Source of the DNA: Volutella citrinella | Lineage: Eukaryota; Ascomycota; Sordariomycetes; Hypocreales; Nectriaceae | Direction of reading: 5' to 3' | NCBI GenBank assembly: GCA_034401135.1 | Contig: JAWZSP010000005.1 | Location: forward strand, 3,782,001-3,846,000 | Length of the DNA: 64,000 bases | Part shown: one piece after another, positions 61,501 to 64,000 of the stretch | Position numbering within the stretch: the stretch's first letter is position 1 | How the letters are laid out: the number at the start of each line of letters is the position of its first letter | Notes under the pieces: model-generated | Told to the model about the DNA's origin: nothing | The model's database searches: none | What the model saw: the letters and a program-made list of their open reading frames with translations, nothing else | Made by a program: the position numbers and the translations under genes

Positions 61501-64000
61501 ACCCGGGAAGCAAAGGACCTGGCGGCTGGGGCCATGGGGTGGATCGACATTCATAGTGCAACGGTATGTCAATATCTCGTGCTCATCCAGGCCCTACCTA
61601 CTGTACAACACTCTTCCCTTGCGCCCGCCGGGATGTCATGTAATGTGCGGCAGTGCCCTAGGTCGCCTTGCCTCAGGCTGCCCGCCTGCACTGCAATACA
61701 TTGCACCATTATACGTTACGTATAGGCGCATGCCCTTTTCCGCAGTCCGGATGTACGGTACTGTGCGGATGCTGCTCAGTCTCGTCCTGCGGGTCGGGAA
61801 TTTGCCAGTGTCAACGCTCAACAGCAGCAGTAGCTGTCTGCGGGGACAAACAATAAAGCCCGTCCGTCAGCGCCAAGTTTACCGCGGCGTCTTGGCCGTA
61901 CTGTAGTTTGCATCACAAGAATGCTTGGCCCCAAGGCGTGCCGAGCCTCAGCTCTTGGCTGGCGGCCTCTATGGCCTGGGCAGGCAACCCCAGGTATCAG
62001 GAGTATGCAATTGCTGCACTGTGTTGGTGGTTAGTAGCAACTCGGCCCAGGTACTGAGTAAGTATACCACCGAATGCAACATCACCACCTCCAATACCAA
62101 GAAGCCGTGCTGTGCCGCCGGCCAAATCTCCTCGGCGCCCTGAGCCGTTGGCCGATCTGGCCTGCTTTCTTTCTCCAGGTTTGCGTAGTTGTTCCCCCCC
62201 TCTGTGCCTGAGCCAGAGCCAGACTGTATCTGGTGTTCCTCTGGGTGTGCCGCCTTCATTTCCTCCCCATTCACGGCCGCCGTTGGGTTGAGCTGGGCTG
62301 GGGGTCAGGCCGGCTTCTCGGCTCGTCCACACCACATTAATTAGGTCACCGTGGACAAAGATGATGCCGTTGAGCCGGTGCGGTGCCCCATCTGGCTGGC
62401 CCCCCGCTTTTTGCAGCACCGGGACGATGACCCTGAACCCAACCTCGAGCTTAAGCTTAATTCGCGACTGGCGACGATACGTCGATGCTGGCCTACCGCG
62501 CCATGTACACGAGGTACTCGCACCCGCTCGGGAGCGGCCATAGTAGCACCATGTAGTGGTACTGCTAGCATGGCGTCTTTCTCGGGGAGGGGTGCGGGCG
62601 CCAACTCCAGCGACGGCCCCTTTGAAAATTAAAAAGGCCGCGCTAATGCTGACCTGCTGCAATGGACACGCATTCAGGCCGGCAAACTCGGGATGGCATT
62701 GCGGACGAGGCGCACGACGGGGTCTCTCTCGCGCTCCTGTGCCAGCCGTACGGGGAGTAGGGGAGGAGGGCAGGACGCAGCAGGAGCCAGAGCGAGACAG
62801 ACAGAGGCCTCTGGTCGCCTCCGCAAGGCCCGCCCCTACGGCGTAGACACGGTGGATCTCAGATGCGGCACGAACAGGCTGCGGAAGAGGCTCCGTCCTT
62901 GCTGCTGTATCGGCTCTGTTGCAAGCGAGCTGAGTACGAAGCCGCCAATCCAACACAGCCAGTCACGAGACCACTCGACTGCCCTGAGACGAGAGCCGCC
63001 GCAGACGACGGGCCTGGGCATCTGCTTGGCTGCGGCGGCGACGGCCGATGTCTTCGGTCCTTGGCACGGCGCCCTTCTCGAATCGCACTTCCCCATCCTC
63101 CGTCCCCAGAGGGCCACCAGCGTATGTTGCGTCGGCCGGCCGCCCCGGGAATAAGAATAAGAACCCAGGGTGGTAGACCCCATCTCATACCTTATTGGCA
63201 CTGTCGTCAATAACAACCTTGGATGTTGCAGCGCTATGGATATGGGCCGTCGCCGGCTGGCCCACATCCTCAATCACACGTACACCCCCCCTTTTTTTCC
63301 CCACCAAGGGCTCCTGTTCCTTTTAGCCATCGCCCGCACATATGATTCAAGCGAGCTTGCTCCAAGGCGCCAGAGCCACCGCTCGACGAGCGAATCCAGA
63401 AACGGCCATGGTCCAGCTTGCCAGCGTGCCCCAGACGGCTGCGACGGCACAAGCATTGCGCTCATGCCACCGCGCGATGATGGCATCGACCGCCACCAGA
63501 TGGTCAGATATGCTTATCCAACCTACCCAGTTAGGGCCCTGTGTCCTGCTACCCTCCGCCCCGCGCGAGTCACAAACGCCGCTCGACGACTGGGCAGAAC
63601 GTGTATGTTGTCGGGCGATTTATGCAGATGCAGCCGGACAAAACCGCCCGACCAGGCACATCAGCTCCTTTATACAGGGCTCTAATCCCCCTCCCTCGCG
63701 CCTTGCCCTCCGGCATCCCCCCCAATCGCTGTTGGAGACAAGTATTTGCCAGACACGGGGCTTCTTCCTGAGCCGTGAGCGGTTTTGGCCCTGCGGGCCG
63801 CTAGAGACGTATCCATGCAAATCCGCTGGGTCCTCGGTCTTGTTGTGGGAATAACAAGTTCTGTGGAGGAGCCACCCGGCCGAACCACGCCATTGGAGTT
63901 GCCGACTTATCCATATCCACGCACGCAGCGTCTTTTCATTATGTGGACCATCTTTTTGGCTCTCGGAGATCTCGCGGCAAGTATCAATGCCCGCCAGCGT
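52531..64000. other. Gene-poor region, no supported gene
   Basis: About 11.5 kb upstream of the WOPR regulator without a convincing gene. The longest frames (61997-62956 on - and 59269-59955 on -) have low-complexity, shadow-like translations rich in Pro, Arg, Gly and Ser and no family motif. No transposase, reverse transcriptase, long terminal repeat, tRNA or tandem array was seen. A short ATT repeat lies near 59250. Confidence 0.5.

Noticed and set aside
61997..62956. 319-residue open frame on the minus strand
   Set aside because: No recognisable domain, biased Arg/Gly/Ser/Ala composition, no convincing start context or introns; length is expected by chance in GC-rich DNA.

Overview
The window looks like nuclear chromosomal DNA of a filamentous ascomycete, most likely a Sordariomycete and possibly Hypocreales. 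Genes are split by short introns (about 48-121 bp) with GTRNGY-type donors, CTAAC-like branch points and YAG acceptors. Coding regions are moderately GC-rich, leaders are pyrimidine-rich, and the gene set is typical of the group (WSC sensor, cytochrome b5/acyl-CoA dehydrogenase fusion, Pac2-type WOPR regulator). There are no bacterial operons, CRISPR arrays or insertion sequences. I identified no tRNA or rRNA gene by eye.

Layout. 1-3 kb: a broken extra copy of a cytosolic glutaminyl-tRNA synthetase gene. 3-8.8 kb: no supported gene. 9.4-10.3 kb: WSC-domain cell-wall sensor (+). 12.2-14.4 kb: probable nucleoporin Nup37 (+). 15.0-16.6 kb: unusual gene with two retropepsin-like domains, carrying an in-frame stop (-). 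17.3-18.1 kb: DUF6594 membrane-protein pseudogene (+). 18.6-19.9 kb: FEN1 flap endonuclease (+). 21.2-23.1 kb: cytochrome b5-acyl-CoA dehydrogenase (+). 24.5-26.2 kb: DHH1 DEAD-box helicase (+). 26.2-31.9 kb: long intergenic stretch. 31.9-34.8 kb: MSS4-type PI4P 5-kinase (+). 35.9-36.3 kb: COA6 (-), head-to-head with SYS1 (+, 37.3-37.9 kb). 38.8-43.7 kb: accessory island with an MFS transporter relic, a 41-bp-TIR MITE-like element and a frameshifted secreted subtilisin-like gene. 43.9-46.9 kb: CFT2/CPSF100 (-). 47.6-48.2 kb: unrecognised gene relic. 49.7-51.0 kb: Pac2-type WOPR transcription factor (-). 51-64 kb: about 13 kb without a recognisable gene.

The intact genes are unlinked housekeeping functions: DNA replication and repair, mRNA decay, 3'-end processing, phosphoinositide signalling, Golgi traffic, respiratory assembly and cell-wall sensing. 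Between them lie decaying accessory genes. The most interesting of these are the double retropepsin gene, the pseudo-subtilase with a GC-AG intron, and the MITE beside the MFS relic. Apparent frameshifts are read from one sequence, so assembly error is a standing alternative for each. No complete new multi-gene system was found.
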